64,000 bases of DNA from Zygaena filipendulae (taxonomy: Eukaryota > Arthropoda > Insecta > Lepidoptera > Zygaenidae): positions 248,001 through 312,000 of the forward strand of contig CAJRBF020000009.1 of the NCBI GenBank assembly GCA_907165275.2. Direction: 5' to 3'. Every line of letters begins with the position of its first letter. Within the stretch, counting starts at the first letter, position 1. Under the pieces are notes generated by a model. The model was given only the letters and a program-made list of their open reading frames with translations. It was not told where the DNA came from and made no database searches. This document shows positions 19,441-29,995 of the stretch, in pieces. Made by a program: the position numbers and the translations under genes.

Positions 19441-20439
19441 CTGTGCCAAAAATCACGACGAACGTGAAAGAAAGACATACATTATTATCATCATTATTGT
19501 TATAATAGTTAAAAAAAAAACAAAAAAACACGCTTTAATAAAAAACCAAACCAAAAAACCGATCTGAATCCTAAATCGCGCTATCGAAGTTTTTCCATAA
19601 GCGATGTGTAAGTAGTTCTAACAGTTGTCGCCTAGCGGGAGCCGGCGGTGACTCGCGGTGGGCGCGCCTTGAGGTGGCGGGTTCATTGCTTATCTCTGGA
19701 TAACCATTAACTCAAGCGCAAACTATTAACTAATTATCTAACAAATTAACAAATTAATTGCACGTGAGACCTCCGAGCCAGTAACCGACTCCACCTTTTG
19801 TTGTATTTTGCAATTTAGACATAGACATAGTAATATACTTTTAACTTTATTTGGCATCAACATCAAAACACCTACCTACCTACTACCTACCTACCTACCT
19901 CATTTTTACTTCAATTATTTATTTTTTATTCTTATACTATTAGCTGTTCCTCGTGCTTTTACCCGCGATATCTGAGTGCGGGTGGCGCGGGTGCGCGGGT
20001 GCGCTGGGGATCCCGGAATAAAAGTACATGATGGTTGTAGGTATAAAGGCAAAGCGTAACAAAACAAATGCATTTACACAAAAAATACAAAATTTGACAT
20101 AGATACGATATGTATTAACGTTGAAATAGAATACACTTGTAAAAAGTAAGTAGAACATATCTATACAGATAAATAAAATTAAGTGTCTGTTTGTAATTCC
20201 AAATTAACAGCTTATCACTTAATGCATATGAAAGTATAGGTATAGGTACTTGAGGCAACCTTTAAGATCAAATAATTATGTACTCTTACACAGACACACT
20301 CACGGACATGCACGCACACTCACAAACACACATACACACGTGGTAAATTTTGGTGCTGTTTTTGTTTATTTGTTGTGTATCTTTGTTGCACAATTATATG
20401 TGACAACCCGCTATAACTTTTTACTTTTTTTCTCGGAAA

Positions 20440-20680
20440 ACTTCTGAGTCCGAGCAAGGGGTGCATTGAAAACCAGCGCTGGGTGAACATCTGGATTAAG
20501 GATGTTCATGCAGCATACGCTGAATGCATTCCTATTGCCAACTGCCAATTTTTTTGTTTATTTATTAAGAGTGATTTAATTGGCTAAGTTTAATTTTAAT
20601 TTTTTTTTTTTGTACACCTATTTGATGGCAATAAAAATTTTTTTATTATTATTATTATTACTGTACGTAGATAAAAATAA
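20440..20680 (+). repeat. 3' end of a non-LTR retrotransposon, (TTA)n tail
   Basis: Sequence ending tgatggcaataaaaa is followed by a T run and repeated TTA. This is the pattern of a 5'-truncated LINE or LINE-mobilised SINE. No coding part remains. Confidence 0.45.
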
Positions 20681-20702
20681 TAATAATAATTCTGTTTTTT
20701 TT

Positions 20703-20760
20703 GCAGTTTTGTTTTAAAAATCTATACTTAACTAAGTAATCATTAAAGTCGACTCTGAGT
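20703..20760 (-). repeat. isolated terminus of the MITE found at 52070-52306
   Basis: About 58 bases from gcagttttgttttaaaaatc to gactctgagt match the right arm of the complete MITE at 52240-52298 with one visible change. The sequence then diverges, so only one arm is present. Confidence 0.65.
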
Positions 20761-20847
20761 AAGAAAGGATTTTTGAAAACTTAAACCCTAAGAGGGTGAA
20801 AAGGGGTTGCAAAGTTTGTATGGAACAACGTGATTTCTTCCTAGAAA

Positions 20848-21097
20848 TGTGGGAATAAATTAGTGATTTGTGAAACGGAAACAAGTACTTTGAAAAGAAC
20901 ACTATTTTAATCAATCTAATTTTAATTCGCGTCTTTACAATTAAATAATTCGTCTTAGCACACGTCCTAGCACACGTCCTTCACTCTCCGCGTCTCGTCG
21001 TTCTCTCCTTCCTTTCACCACTTTCTCGAACATTCTCTGCAGTCAATCAATCACTCATTCATTAAATCACATTCGTTCTAAAATTATCAATCCCACA
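20848..21097 (-). repeat. 3' LTR (sense), gypsy element 2
   Basis: 250 bp with ends TGTGGG and CCCACA. Pairs with 26295-26544; the only difference noted is acgtcc versus acatcc near position 20976/26423. Confidence 0.9.
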
Positions 21098-21510
21098 CTC
21101 GGCCATCCTGCATTCATGTCTGTCCCCAGGCATCCGTTCCTCTTTCACATCCCTCCTCAGGCACTCCCTTCCTCACACTAGTATTAGATACAATGAAATC
21201 TTACTCTAACTTATTCCGATCTTATGCACTAGGGTACAATACTTCACTTAAATTTAGCTACTCTTTAAACATCATTTAATGAAAGGATAACTACTAAGTA
21301 AACATCATAGGTGTACATCTTAATAAATTTTTCCAACAGAAACTTACTTATTTTACCACACTAGCGACATCTAGTGTCGGGTAGCAACAACTAGAACTTA
21401 ATCGATAATAAACCTAAATTTAAACAAATTGGTGCGGTCGGCAGTCGCACGTTATCACCATCCAAATAAAACAAAACAATAGAGTGTGGTGCGTGTACCT
21501 GTAGATGTTT
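21098..21510 (-). other. 3' untranslated region of gypsy element 2
   Basis: The bases between the pol stop and the 3' LTR have no gene. No long polypurine run is obvious next to the LTR; the sense sequence there is only moderately purine-rich (gcaggatggccgag). Confidence 0.5.
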
Positions 21511-24500
21511 TCAGTGCACGCCTCCGTCGTCCGGCCATCTTTTCATATTATCGGCTGAAGTTGACGTGTTGATGGACCCCTCAGTGCTGCCATCTGCTTT
21601 CTCGACATCGTACCGGTCCTGCCCTTTTACCTTGGTAACCTTATACGGCCCCAAGTACTTCGATTTCAGCTTCATGGCGGGTCCAAATTGAGTGCGTTTT
21701 ATTGCCACTAAATCGCCGACGGCGTACTTCATACTCTCTTTTCTTTTCTTATTAAAATTCTTCCTATTTTCGTCCTGCAACTTTAAAATTTGTTCCTTGG
21801 CGTCCCGCCTAAGGTTTTCACGCTCTTCTTGGTAGCATTGCGAGTCTTCCTGCTCCAATAGCGCAAGCAGCTCGAAATCCTCTGTTATTCGCATCTTGGC
21901 GCCAACTAATAACTCAAAAGGTGTACATTTTATAGCTCGCTGGAAAGTACTATTTAATGCTCGTTGCACTCTACTTACATGGCGATACCATACAGACTTA
22001 TCTTCGAGACATAATTTTGTCAGCATGGGGATAATAGTTCTATGGATCCTCTCCACCTGACCATTTCCTCGTGGCACGCCGGTAGTGACTTTCACATGTA
22101 CAATGTTCTCACGCTCACAGTAGTCTTGAAAGTCATTGCTAGTAAACGCTGTTCCTCGGTCCGTAATAATCCTGTACGGGTTTCCAAATGTTTGCTGATG
22201 GATGGGCAACTTACTCAGCGTCTCCTGACTGGATGTAGATTTGGTTGGGAATAACCATACAAACTTTGTGAATGCATCCACCATGGTAAGTATGTAGTTA
22301 TATTGCTTCTTGGTTTCAGTCAAGGGACCTATGTGATCCAAGTGTAAAGTGTGCAGTGGAATACTAGCTTTCTCAATACATTGCAAAAATCCTTCCTCCT
22401 TGCCCGCTTTCTTGGTCGCTAAAAGGCAAGGGACACAAGTTACTATAAATTCTTCTATCTTCCGGGGCAACTCTCTGATATAATAGTCACCGCTCATCAT
22501 TTCTAGCATCTTCTTTTTACTGCAATGCCCATTGCTGTGAATCCTTTTTATAATCTCTAGCTCCATCCCGTTGGGTATCACAAGTTGAACTCCTTTGTAT
22601 AGTACTCCATCTTGACATCGGTAGTCGTCGTAGGGTCTTTCCCTCAATATCTCTTTTATGGCTGTTATACCTTCGTCTAACTCCTGAGCTCGTCGTATTT
22701 GCTCATGGAGGTCGCTAGTCACCACTCCCACGTACGGCGCCCGGCTCAGCGCATCCACGTGCCTCATTTGGGATCCAGTCCTATGTTCAACTTCATAATC
22801 ATATTCTTGTAGCAAGAGTATCCATCTGGCCACTCTGGTACATAAATCTTTTTTCTTTAGTGTCATCTCAAAAGCTTGACAATCAGTGACAATCTTAAAT
22901 TTCACTCCATATAAGTACGGCCTAAATTTTTTGATACCTTCAATGATGGCTAATGCTTCTAACTCATAGCTCGTATATTTCCGCTCAGCATCATTCGTCT
23001 TTCTACTCATATAGTAGATGGGATGTAACTGTCCATCTTCTGGGCATCGTTGTAATAATATAGCTGCATAAGCTTCTATTGATGCATCTGTGTGCAACTC
23101 CGTCGGTCGTAGCGGGTTGTATATTTTTAATACAGGGCTGCAAGACAACTTCAACTTTAATTCTTTGAATGCGACTCGGTGATGCTCATCAAAAGTAAAG
23201 TTACAATTTTTCTTGAGTAAGTCTGTCAACGGCTTGGCAATTAGAGCAAAATTAGGTATAAACTTACGGAAGTATGATGTCAATCCTATAAAACTGTGCA
23301 GCTGTTTTATTGTGGTTGGCTGCGGAAACATTACTACAGCATCAGTCTTCTCCAGTGAGGGATCCACTTGCCCATCATCTTGTTTCTCCTTGAATGCCAG
23401 TCGTCGTGGTCGCTGGGCCACGGGTATGTCGTCTTTCAACACTATACGCAACTCAATTGGGGTTTCACACACCTGTGCCGGTTTGTATCCATCAACCAAC
23501 TGTTGTACTGTTTCATGTAATTTTGAGTCGGCAAGATACCCTGAAACATCAGAAATACACGCACCAAACATAAAATTTTGAAGCCAAGCGTCATTTGGCT
23601 TGAATACGACGATACGACTGCCTTCCAACACAAATGTGACATTTTGCAAAAACTCATGCCCTAAAATCACTGCAAATGGCATAGCGTCTCTAGGTATTAC
23701 GTGAAACACCACTTTGTCGTAGCACTGTCCGTCTATCAACACTTCGGTCGTGAATCGTCCCAATGAATTCACTTGAGTTGCACCAAGTCCTGACATAAAC
23801 ACTTTGTCGTCGTCCAAAGCGATACTCGCACATAAAGTCGCGTAGCAGTCCGCCGCCATTAAATTTAAATCGCATCCTGTATCGATCAATGCGCAAATTG
23901 TTTTTCCACATATCGAAACGTCTTTCATTGGCTTTCGATTCCTTTTGATATTATCACTACTATCATTGTTTACATCCGCCATGTTCGCCGGCGTGAGCGC
24001 ATCATTTCGTTCGTTCTCAATCCGGTCGCCGCTGTCACTCCCGTCAAACGTCACTGACAGATTGATTGGGTCGGATGAGGTTGCTTCTCGTTGGTCACTC
24101 ACCGTGCGTTTCGTTCGGTCACTTATCTCTTCCGATGACGCGTACATAATTTGGCCGGATGAATTTGGCTTCGGTTCCGCCATCTTGATACGACAATGAG
24201 ATGAAATATGCCCGAACTGATTGCATCGAAAACATTTCGCACCTTTTTGCTTGTGAGGACACTCTCGCGACACATGACCTTTTTCACCACAGCCGTAGCA
24301 CATTTTTGGTGGAACTCGCGTTTGCTCACTTCGCTCGTACACGCGCATCGGTTTTGATTTTTCTTTGATTTCTTCGTAAATTTTTAATTTTTCTTTTAAT
24401 TTTGCGTACGTCGTTGCTTCATACAAAATTGCTTTGTTAAACGCGGGGTCTGGAATTCCGTCGATAATATATTGTATGGACACGTAAACCGGAAATTTTG

Positions 24501-24951
24501 CTCGTTTACCTAATTCTTTCATCGTGAGCATATACTGGTACAAGGTTTCGTTCTTTTTCTTTTTGCGAGCCGCCATGACTTCGTGCATTTCTTTCACATT
24601 AACTGCATCCGGAAATTCTTTGATGATGGCAGTTTTTAATTCTTCAAATGTGCGGAATGTCCGTTCTGATCGCAGCCAGAGCTCTGCCGTGCCCTTCAAT
24701 GATCGCCGCGCCATTATGAGCTTTTGCTGCTCCGTCCATGAAAATATTTCCGCATTGTCTTCTAGATCTTGTATCCATTTTGATACTGCATGCGTCGGAT
24801 CTTCTCCGTCAAACTTTAATATTCCACCGGGCTCACTGCTCGTTGCAGCCGAAGCCACGTGAAAATTAAAATATGTGGCGTCATTCGCCGCCATCTTATC
24901 GTCGTTGTCCATCGTCGAAAACCGCCGTAATATTCTTGACATTCCTTCCAT
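21511..24951 (-). CDS. Gag-Pol polyprotein with in-frame loss of the reverse transcriptase core
   Basis: One 1146-residue frame from ATG 24949-24951. Gag (about 1-215) is followed by two CCHC knuckles (CYGCGEKGHVSREC and CFRCNQFGHISSHC), protease (ALIDTGCDLNLM near 355), then RPRRLAFKEKQ. Directly after this, near residue 522, comes DPSLEKTDAV and SFIGLTSYFRKF, which normally lies about 170 residues further on. The palm domain with the YVDD box is therefore missing, in frame. RNase H (HTDASIEAYAAIL, YTSYELEALAI) and integrase (HCSKKKM to CVPC, LDHIGPL, TDRGTAF, NGQVERIHRT) are intact. It cannot copy itself but could be mobilised in trans. Confidence 0.9.
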   Translation of the reverse strand: MEGMSRILRRFSTMDNDDKMAANDATYFNFHVASAATSSEPGGILKFDGEDPTHAVSKWIQDLEDNAEIFSWTEQQKLIMARRSLKGTAELWLRSERTFRTFEELKTAIIKEFPDAVNVKEMHEVMAARKKKKNETLYQYMLTMKELGKRAKFPVYVSIQYIIDGIPDPAFNKAILYEATTYAKLKEKLKIYEEIKEKSKPMRVYERSEQTRVPPKMCYGCGEKGHVSRECPHKQKGAKCFRCNQFGHISSHCRIKMAEPKPNSSGQIMYASSEEISDRTKRTVSDQREATSSDPINLSVTFDGSDSGDRIENERNDALTPANMADVNNDSSDNIKRNRKPMKDVSICGKTICALIDTGCDLNLMAADCYATLCASIALDDDKVFMSGLGATQVNSLGRFTTEVLIDGQCYDKVVFHVIPRDAMPFAVILGHEFLQNVTFVLEGSRIVVFKPNDAWLQNFMFGACISDVSGYLADSKLHETVQQLVDGYKPAQVCETPIELRIVLKDDIPVAQRPRRLAFKEKQDDGQVDPSLEKTDAVVMFPQPTTIKQLHSFIGLTSYFRKFIPNFALIAKPLTDLLKKNCNFTFDEHHRVAFKELKLKLSCSPVLKIYNPLRPTELHTDASIEAYAAILLQRCPEDGQLHPIYYMSRKTNDAERKYTSYELEALAIIEGIKKFRPYLYGVKFKIVTDCQAFEMTLKKKDLCTRVARWILLLQEYDYEVEHRTGSQMRHVDALSRAPYVGVVTSDLHEQIRRAQELDEGITAIKEILRERPYDDYRCQDGVLYKGVQLVIPNGMELEIIKRIHSNGHCSKKKMLEMMSGDYYIRELPRKIEEFIVTCVPCLLATKKAGKEEGFLQCIEKASIPLHTLHLDHIGPLTETKKQYNYILTMVDAFTKFVWLFPTKSTSSQETLSKLPIHQQTFGNPYRIITDRGTAFTSNDFQDYCERENIVHVKVTTGVPRGNGQVERIHRTIIPMLTKLCLEDKSVWYRHVSRVQRALNSTFQRAIKCTPFELLVGAKMRITEDFELLALLEQEDSQCYQEERENLRRDAKEQILKLQDENRKNFNKKRKESMKYAVGDLVAIKRTQFGPAMKLKSKYLGPYKVTKVKGQDRYDVEKADGSTEGSINTSTSADNMKRWPDDGGVH

Positions 24952-24967
24952 TTACACAATAAGCACT

Positions 24968-24985
24968 ATCCCGGACGAGCCCCCA
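24968..24985 (-). other. internal primer binding site, tRNA-Pro type
   Basis: The sense strand reads TGGGGGCTCGTCCGGGAT, 18 bases complementary to the 3' end of tRNA-Pro. This is the same primer site long known from murine gammaretroviruses. It lies five bases after the internal LTR fragment. Confidence 0.85.
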
Positions 24986-24990
24986 AAATT

Positions 24991-25088
24991 TGTGGGAATA
25001 AATTAGTGATTTGTGAAACGGAAACAAGTACTTTGAAAAGAACACTATTTTAATCAATCTAATTTTAATTCGCGTCTTTACAATTAAA
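24991..25088 (-). repeat. internal LTR fragment lacking its 5' part
   Basis: About 98 bp identical to the sense 3' portion of the outer LTRs. In sense it starts at tttaattgtaaagacgcg and ends CCCACA. The upstream 150 bp of the LTR are absent; a protease-coding sequence joins instead through a few unmatched bases (gcgcgtg). Confidence 0.85.
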
Positions 25089-26255
25089 CACGCGCGACAT
25101 AAACACTTTGTCGTCGTCCAAAGCGATACTCGCACATAAAGTCGCGTAGCAGTCCGCCGCCATTAAATTTAAATCGCATCCTGTATCGATCAATGCGCAA
25201 ATTGTTTTTCCACATATCGAAACGTCTTTCATTGGCTTTCGATTCCTTTTGATATTATCACTACTATCATTGTTTACATCCGCCATGTTCGCCGGCGTGA
25301 GCGCATCATTTCGTTCGTTCTCAATCCGGTCGCCGCTGTCACTCCCGTCAAACGTCACTGACAGATTGATTGGGTCGGATGAGGTTGCTTCTCGTTGGTC
25401 ACTCACCGTGCGTTTCGTTCGGTCACTTATCTCTTCCGATGACGCGTACATAATTTGGCCGGATGAATTTGGCTTCGGTTCCGCCATCTTGATACGACAA
25501 TGAGATGAAATATGCCCGAACTGATTGCATCGAAAACATTTCGCACCTTTTTGCTTGTGAGGACACTCTCGCGACACATGACCTTTTTCACCACAGCCGT
25601 AGCACATTTTTGGTGGAACTCGCGTTTGCTCACTTCGCTCGTACACGCGCATCGGTTTTGATTTTTCTTTGATTTCTTCGTAAATTTTTAATTTTTCTTT
25701 TAATTTTGCGTACGTCGTTGCTTCATACAAAATTGCTTTGTTAAACGCGGGGTCTGGAATTCCGTCGATAATATATTGTATGGACACGTAAACCGGAAAT
25801 TTTGCTCGTTTACCTAATTCTTTCATCGTGAGCATATACTGGTACAAGGTTTCGTTCTTTTTCTTTTTGCGAGCCGCCATGACTTCGTGCATTTCTTTCA
25901 CATTAACTGCATCCGGAAATTCTTTGATGATGGCAGTTTTTAATTCTTCAAATGTGCGGAATGTCCGTTCTGATCGCAGCCAGAGCTCTGCCGTGCCCTT
26001 CAATGATCGCCGCGCCATTATGAGCTTTTGCTGCTCCGTCCATGAAAATATTTCCGCATTGTCTTCTAGATCTTGTATCCATTTTGATACTGCATGCGTC
26101 GGATCTTCTCCGTCAAACTTTAATATTCCACCGGGCTCACTGCTCGTTGCAGCCGAAGCCACGTGAAAATTAAAATATGTGGCGTCATTCGCCGCCATCT
26201 TATCGTCGTTGTCCATCGTCGAAAACCGCCGTAATATTCTTGACATTCCTTCCAT
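25089..26255 (-). pseudogene. duplicated Gag-protease fragment of gypsy element 2
   Basis: From ATG 26253-26255 the frame repeats the first roughly 385 residues of the full polyprotein, through both CCHC knuckles and the protease motif IDTGCDLNLM. It ends at DDDKVFMS, where it runs into the internal LTR fragment and stops. There is no Pol. It may still produce Gag, because the 5' LTR and primer site lie directly upstream in sense. Confidence 0.9.
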
Positions 26256-26271
26256 TTACACAATAAGCACT

Positions 26272-26289
26272 ATCCCGGACGAGCCCCCA
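26272..26289 (-). other. outer primer binding site, tRNA-Pro type
   Basis: The same 18 bases as at 24968-24985, five bases from the 5' LTR. This is the site that would be used for a full-length transcript. Confidence 0.85.
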
Positions 26290-26294
26290 AAATT

Positions 26295-26544
26295 TGTGGG
26301 AATAAATTAGTGATTTGTGAAACGGAAACAAGTACTTTGAAAAGAACACTATTTTAATCAATCTAATTTTAATTCGCGTCTTTACAATTAAATAATTCGT
26401 CTTAGCACACGTCCTAGCACACATCCTTCACTCTCCGCGTCTCGTCGTTCTCTCCTTCCTTTCACCACTTTCTCGAACATTCTCTGCAGTCAATCAATCA
26501 CTCATTCATTAAATCACATTCGTTCTAAAATTATCAATCCCACA
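26295..26544 (-). repeat. 5' LTR (sense), gypsy element 2
   Basis: 250 bp, TGTGGG to CCCACA on either strand. It would drive the whole element. Target duplication GAAA follows at 26545. Confidence 0.9.
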
Positions 26545-26752
26545 GAAATATATCATTATGTCGCGGACGAAGTCGCTGTCAGAAGCTAGTAAAACATATT
26601 TTATAATACATACATATAAAATACAAATTCGCGCCGACATGCTACGTTCGGATAATTGAGCGTTCATCGCGGTTCTAGTGTACTTATGATAGTAACATGC
26701 AGTGTGGGTGTGTCGTGGCCGGGGCGTGACATGTGTGGCGTGTTGTGGGCAG

Positions 26753-27006
26753 GTTTGCTCCGGCTGCAGCAGCTGTACCTGAGCCTGCAGCCGGGCCAGG
26801 CCACGTTCCGCATCTCGAGCGTGAAGCGCGTGTCGCGCGCCGCCGACGCCGTGGAGCACCTGCGCGCGCTCGAGCGGCTCGACCGCTGGACGCGCAAGTG
26901 CGTCGTGCTCGACTCGGGCACGCAGCTCGCCAAGGACGCGCTCGTGCTGCACGTGCGCGACGTGCAGCTGGGCCGCAGGAACTACCACTACTTGCTCACC
27001 GGGCTG
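26753..27006 (+). CDS. ionotropic glutamate receptor, exon A (amino-terminal domain)
   Basis: An exon of a ligand-gated cation channel for glutamate. It is preceded by tgttgtgggcag and followed by gtgagt. It begins at codon position 2 and ends in phase 0. The product runs LLRLQQLYLSLQPG, ISSVKRV, LDRWTRKCVVLDSG and ends NYHYLLTGL, which fits the periplasmic-binding-protein-like amino-terminal domain of insect non-NMDA receptors (the strand ending HYL-LTxL before the next exon). Strong GC and CpG content contrasts with the AT-rich surroundings. Earlier exons are not visible in the 26.7 kb upstream. AMPA-like versus kainate-like type cannot be decided here. Confidence 0.75.
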
Positions 27007-27159
27007 GTGAGTCGCGCCCTCCTCCCTGCCCGCGCCTACCGAGGACCGACGCACACTCACCCCGAAGCCTTTTGTGGGTAGGTGGCCTTTTTCTGAGCGG
27101 ACTCCCACATAACCACCCCAGGGTATCCACGAAAAAAAGGTCACCACACCTGCCCGCTA

Positions 27160-27245
27160 ATCAAGAGGTTCAAGGTTTGGTTCCCGGTAAAAGTGGACAT
27201 TGTGTGTTGAACACAGGATTCCCCTTTTTAGTATGCCTGTGATTA
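27160..27245 (+). repeat. SINE-like fragment with B-box-like motif
   Basis: The phrase caagaggttcaaggtttggt resembles the RNA polymerase III B box, followed by gtggacattgtgtgttgaac. The same order is found at 60040-60110, so both appear to be one tRNA-derived SINE family. Confidence 0.45.
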
Positions 27246-27249
27246 TTAG

Positions 27250-27430
27250 GTACTAATATTACAAAATATGCAAATGTGAGTTTGTTTGTTTGTTACGCTT
27301 TCACACCGTAACTACTCAACCGATTATTGTAAAATTTTGCATACACGTTGTCAGGAGTATAGAAAAAAAACATAGGATACTTTTATGCCGAAATTTCCGC
27401 GGGGTCTTCTAAGTTAACGCCGGTGCAACC
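27250..27430 (+). repeat. lepidopteran-type repeat with TTTG run and tactaatatt start
   Basis: It starts tactaatattacaaaatatg, then gtttgtttgtttgttacgct and ttttgcatacacgttgtcag. This start pattern is frequent in moth Helitron-like non-autonomous repeats, from memory. Confidence 0.4.
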
Positions 27431-27497
27431 GTGAGGACAGCAAGCACTGGACAGTTGACATGAGGCACCACATTGAAAATAAATAATTTATTAAGAA

Positions 27498-27705
27498 ACT
27501 AGCTATCCCTCGCGGTTTTACCCGCGATAACTTCGGAGTTCCATTGGAAATTCCAGGATAAAATATAAATATAAACCTTTCTCATGAATTACTCTATCCA
27601 CTGGTGAAAACCGCATGAAAATCCGTTCCGTAGTTTTAAAGATCTAACCGTAGATATATAGGGACAGACAGACAGCGGGAAGCGACTTTGTTTTATACTA
27701 AGGGC
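27498..27705 (-). repeat. inverted CTAG-ended repeat
   Basis: It starts actagctatccctcgcggtt and ends near gacagacagacagcgggaag and ttttatacta. It is the reverse orientation of the copies ending at 1314 and 17777. Confidence 0.45.
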
Positions 27706-28500
27706 GTCTGCCGATCACTAGCGATTTCAAGATATATTATGCTTGTCTATCTTTATAACATTTAAATAATGAATACAAAACAAACAGGTTTGACTTGATA
27801 TGACTTTGATTTCACTCTTAAAGCGAGAGTCATGTCAAAGTAACTTTTAATCTTTAATCATCGCTAATCGAGATCGCTCAAAACACAAACAAAACTAATT
27901 GATTTTCGACAAAATGTACCAGGAGTATATGACTGTAGCAAGTGCTACGCCGCTGTACGTGAAATATTTACATTTTATTGGTTTATGTTCGTTCAACTGG
28001 GCAATATTATTAAATTCGAGTAAAGCAGCAAATTTTTTTTAAGGAAGTAAAATAACTAATGACTTTTTGATATGAAACATCTATTGCAACGCTCTGGCAG
28101 TAAAATCGGCTAGTTTGGGAACTTTCGGAAACTATTTGTAACGGGATGAAAAGCAACCTGCGTCCTATTTCACGACGTATTATTGCTCGAAACTATACAT
28201 AAAATAAGTGTTCTATGCTACTCAGGAATACTGTAGCTTCTTCAGAGAAATTAAATTTAGAAATCGGTTCTGTCCCTCCGGTTATCCTCTACAAACAGGA
28301 TTTATACGTACTTACCTACGTCTTTGTAATACATATATTAGTGTTGACTGTTGTAGACACTATGGATAAAATTTTAAAATGGAACTCTGTATCAACAATT
28401 TAAGATTGAAATTCAGGACTTGTTGTATTTTAAGAGATTTATATATGTTCTACAGCTCTTAAAATACACCCTGCAAACAATTTTTACCTCATTATAACAT

Positions 28501-28695
28501 ACTAGCTGTTCCCCGCGGTTTCACCGCTAATTTCGGAACCGGGAATTCAGGATTACAATATAGCCTATGTTTTTTAGGGATAATGTAGCTTTCTAATGGT
28601 GAAAGAATTTTTGAAATCGGTCCAGTAGTTTTTGAGTTAAATCGTAACAAACAAACAAAAAATCAAATAGTCCTCTTTATAATTATTATAATATA
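28501..28695 (-). repeat. inverted CTAG-ended repeat
   Basis: It starts actagctgttccccgcggtt, contains aaatcggtccagtagttttt and ends in an AT-rich tail near tataattattataatatata. Same family as the neighbouring copy. Confidence 0.45.
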
Positions 28696-28723
28696 TAAAG
28701 CTGGATTACCACTCACTCATTGA

Positions 28724-29995
28724 CATAATTGTTCTCCCAGAAGGAGCATCTCTAGGTTGATATAATGTATGGAACATGTAGAGGGGACATTTTGGTGATT
28801 ATGGGAAAACCTCGACATCTTCGATTCCTGCTTCTCATCAGGTAGTGAGTCGACTGCCCGCCGAAACTATCCATCGAAAGTGAAAACGTTTCTAACTAAA
28901 TTTCATCCACACCTTGGGCAAATTTCAATAGTGTAACTTTTTTTTCAAAATGGCGGAAAAAAACATGGCCGCCGAACAAAATTCAAACTCGATTATCTCC
29001 GAAACTAAAAGAGTCAGGTAGGGGGTGCTCAAACAAATGTCATAGAGGTCAATGGGGGGCAACCGCCTGGCGTGGTAAAAATCCAAAATGACGGATTCAA
29101 AATGGCGGCCGAAAAAAAAGTTGAGCCGATCCGGGTGAGGTTCGGCATCCGGGGGTTTTTGGGGTCGCTGATGCCGAATATCGAATCAGTTTTTCGATTG
29201 CGCCATTTTTCAAGATGGCCGCCGAACATTAGTTGTTTGTATGGGGAAATTGTTTCGGCCCTGGCTCGGAAACTATCGGCCGTGGGTATTGAAAAAAAAT
29301 TTGTACAGTTGGTGGTGCACTATTTTCTTCTATCGGGATATAAATAATTCCAAGATGGCGGACGGATTCGAAATGGCTGACGAAAAAAAGTTAAGCATAA
29401 TTGTTCTCCCAGAAGGAGCATCTCTAGGTCGATATAATGTATTTAAGATGTGGAAAGGAGGTTTCTGTGATTGTGGGAAAACCTTGACATCTTCGATTCC
29501 TGCTCCTCATCAGGTAGTGAGTTGACTGCCCGCCGAAACTATCCATCAAAAGTAAAACTGTTACTCACAAAGTTTGATCCACACCTTGGGCAAATTTCAA
29601 TAGTGAAACTTTTTTTTCAAAATGGCGGAAAAAATCATGGCCGCCGAACAAAATTCAAACTCAATTATCTCCAAAACTAAAAGAGTCAGGTGGGGGGTGC
29701 TCGAACAAATAGAGGTCAATGGGGGGCAACCGCCTGGCGTGGTAAAAATCCAAAATGGCGGATTCAAAATGGCGGCCGAAAAAAAAGTTGATCCGATCCG
29801 GGTGAGGTTGGACATCCGGGGGTTTTTGGGGTCGCTGATGCCGAATATCGAATCAGTTTTTCGATTGCGCCATTTTTCAAGATGGCCACCGAACATTAGT
29901 TGTTTGTATGGGGAAATTGTTTCGGCCCTGGCTCGGAAACGCGAGCTGCTCGCAGCTCGCGCACAGGGCGAATCTAGTTATAGTATAGAAGTGTA
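28724..29995 (+). repeat. two tandem ~670-bp units with a Helitron-like 3' end
   Basis: The unit beginning ataattgttctcccagaagg at about 28727 starts again at about 29398. Shared phrases include aaaatggcggaaaaaa, caaccgcctggcgtggtaaa and ttgtttgtatggggaaattg. The second unit is cut at 29940 and joins gcgagctgc-tc-gcagctcgc, a 9-bp-stem hairpin, then gcacagggcgaat and CTAGTT. Hairpin plus CTAG-T is the classical Helitron end. Open frames across both units are repeat by-products. Confidence 0.6.

Larger units (their letters stand above)
16315..20847. other. gene-free stretch with dispersed repeats
   Basis: I see no credible gene. The stretch contains a 68-bp perfect palindrome, several CTAG-ended or inverted repeat copies (about 17600-17777, 18421-18545, 19215-19440, 19938-20040), a TACC simple repeat near 19872-19900, a LINE-like 3' tail ending in (TTA)n near 20640-20680 and a MITE end at about 20703-20760. 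It is probably intron or flank of the receptor gene. Confidence 0.5.
20848..26544 (-). mobile_element. second Ty3/gypsy retrotransposon, partly duplicated, tRNA-Pro primer
   Basis: A minus-strand element with 250-bp LTRs at 20848-21097 and 26295-26544, flanked by GAAA on both sides (20844-20847 and 26545-26548). In sense it reads LTR, primer site, gag-protease fragment, truncated LTR, primer site, full gag-pol, LTR. The outer LTRs differ by one visible base, so it is young. The gag segments of both halves are identical as far as I can see. The single polyprotein has lost the centre of its reverse transcriptase. Confidence 0.9.

Noticed and set aside
24991..26544. Two separate gypsy insertions side by side
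   Set aside because: A single pair of GAAA flanks encloses the whole, and the internal LTR is truncated, so one duplicated element is simpler.
26509..27147. Minus-strand open frame over receptor exon A
   Set aside because: It is a GC-rich shadow of the plus-strand exon, which has splice sites and family similarity.
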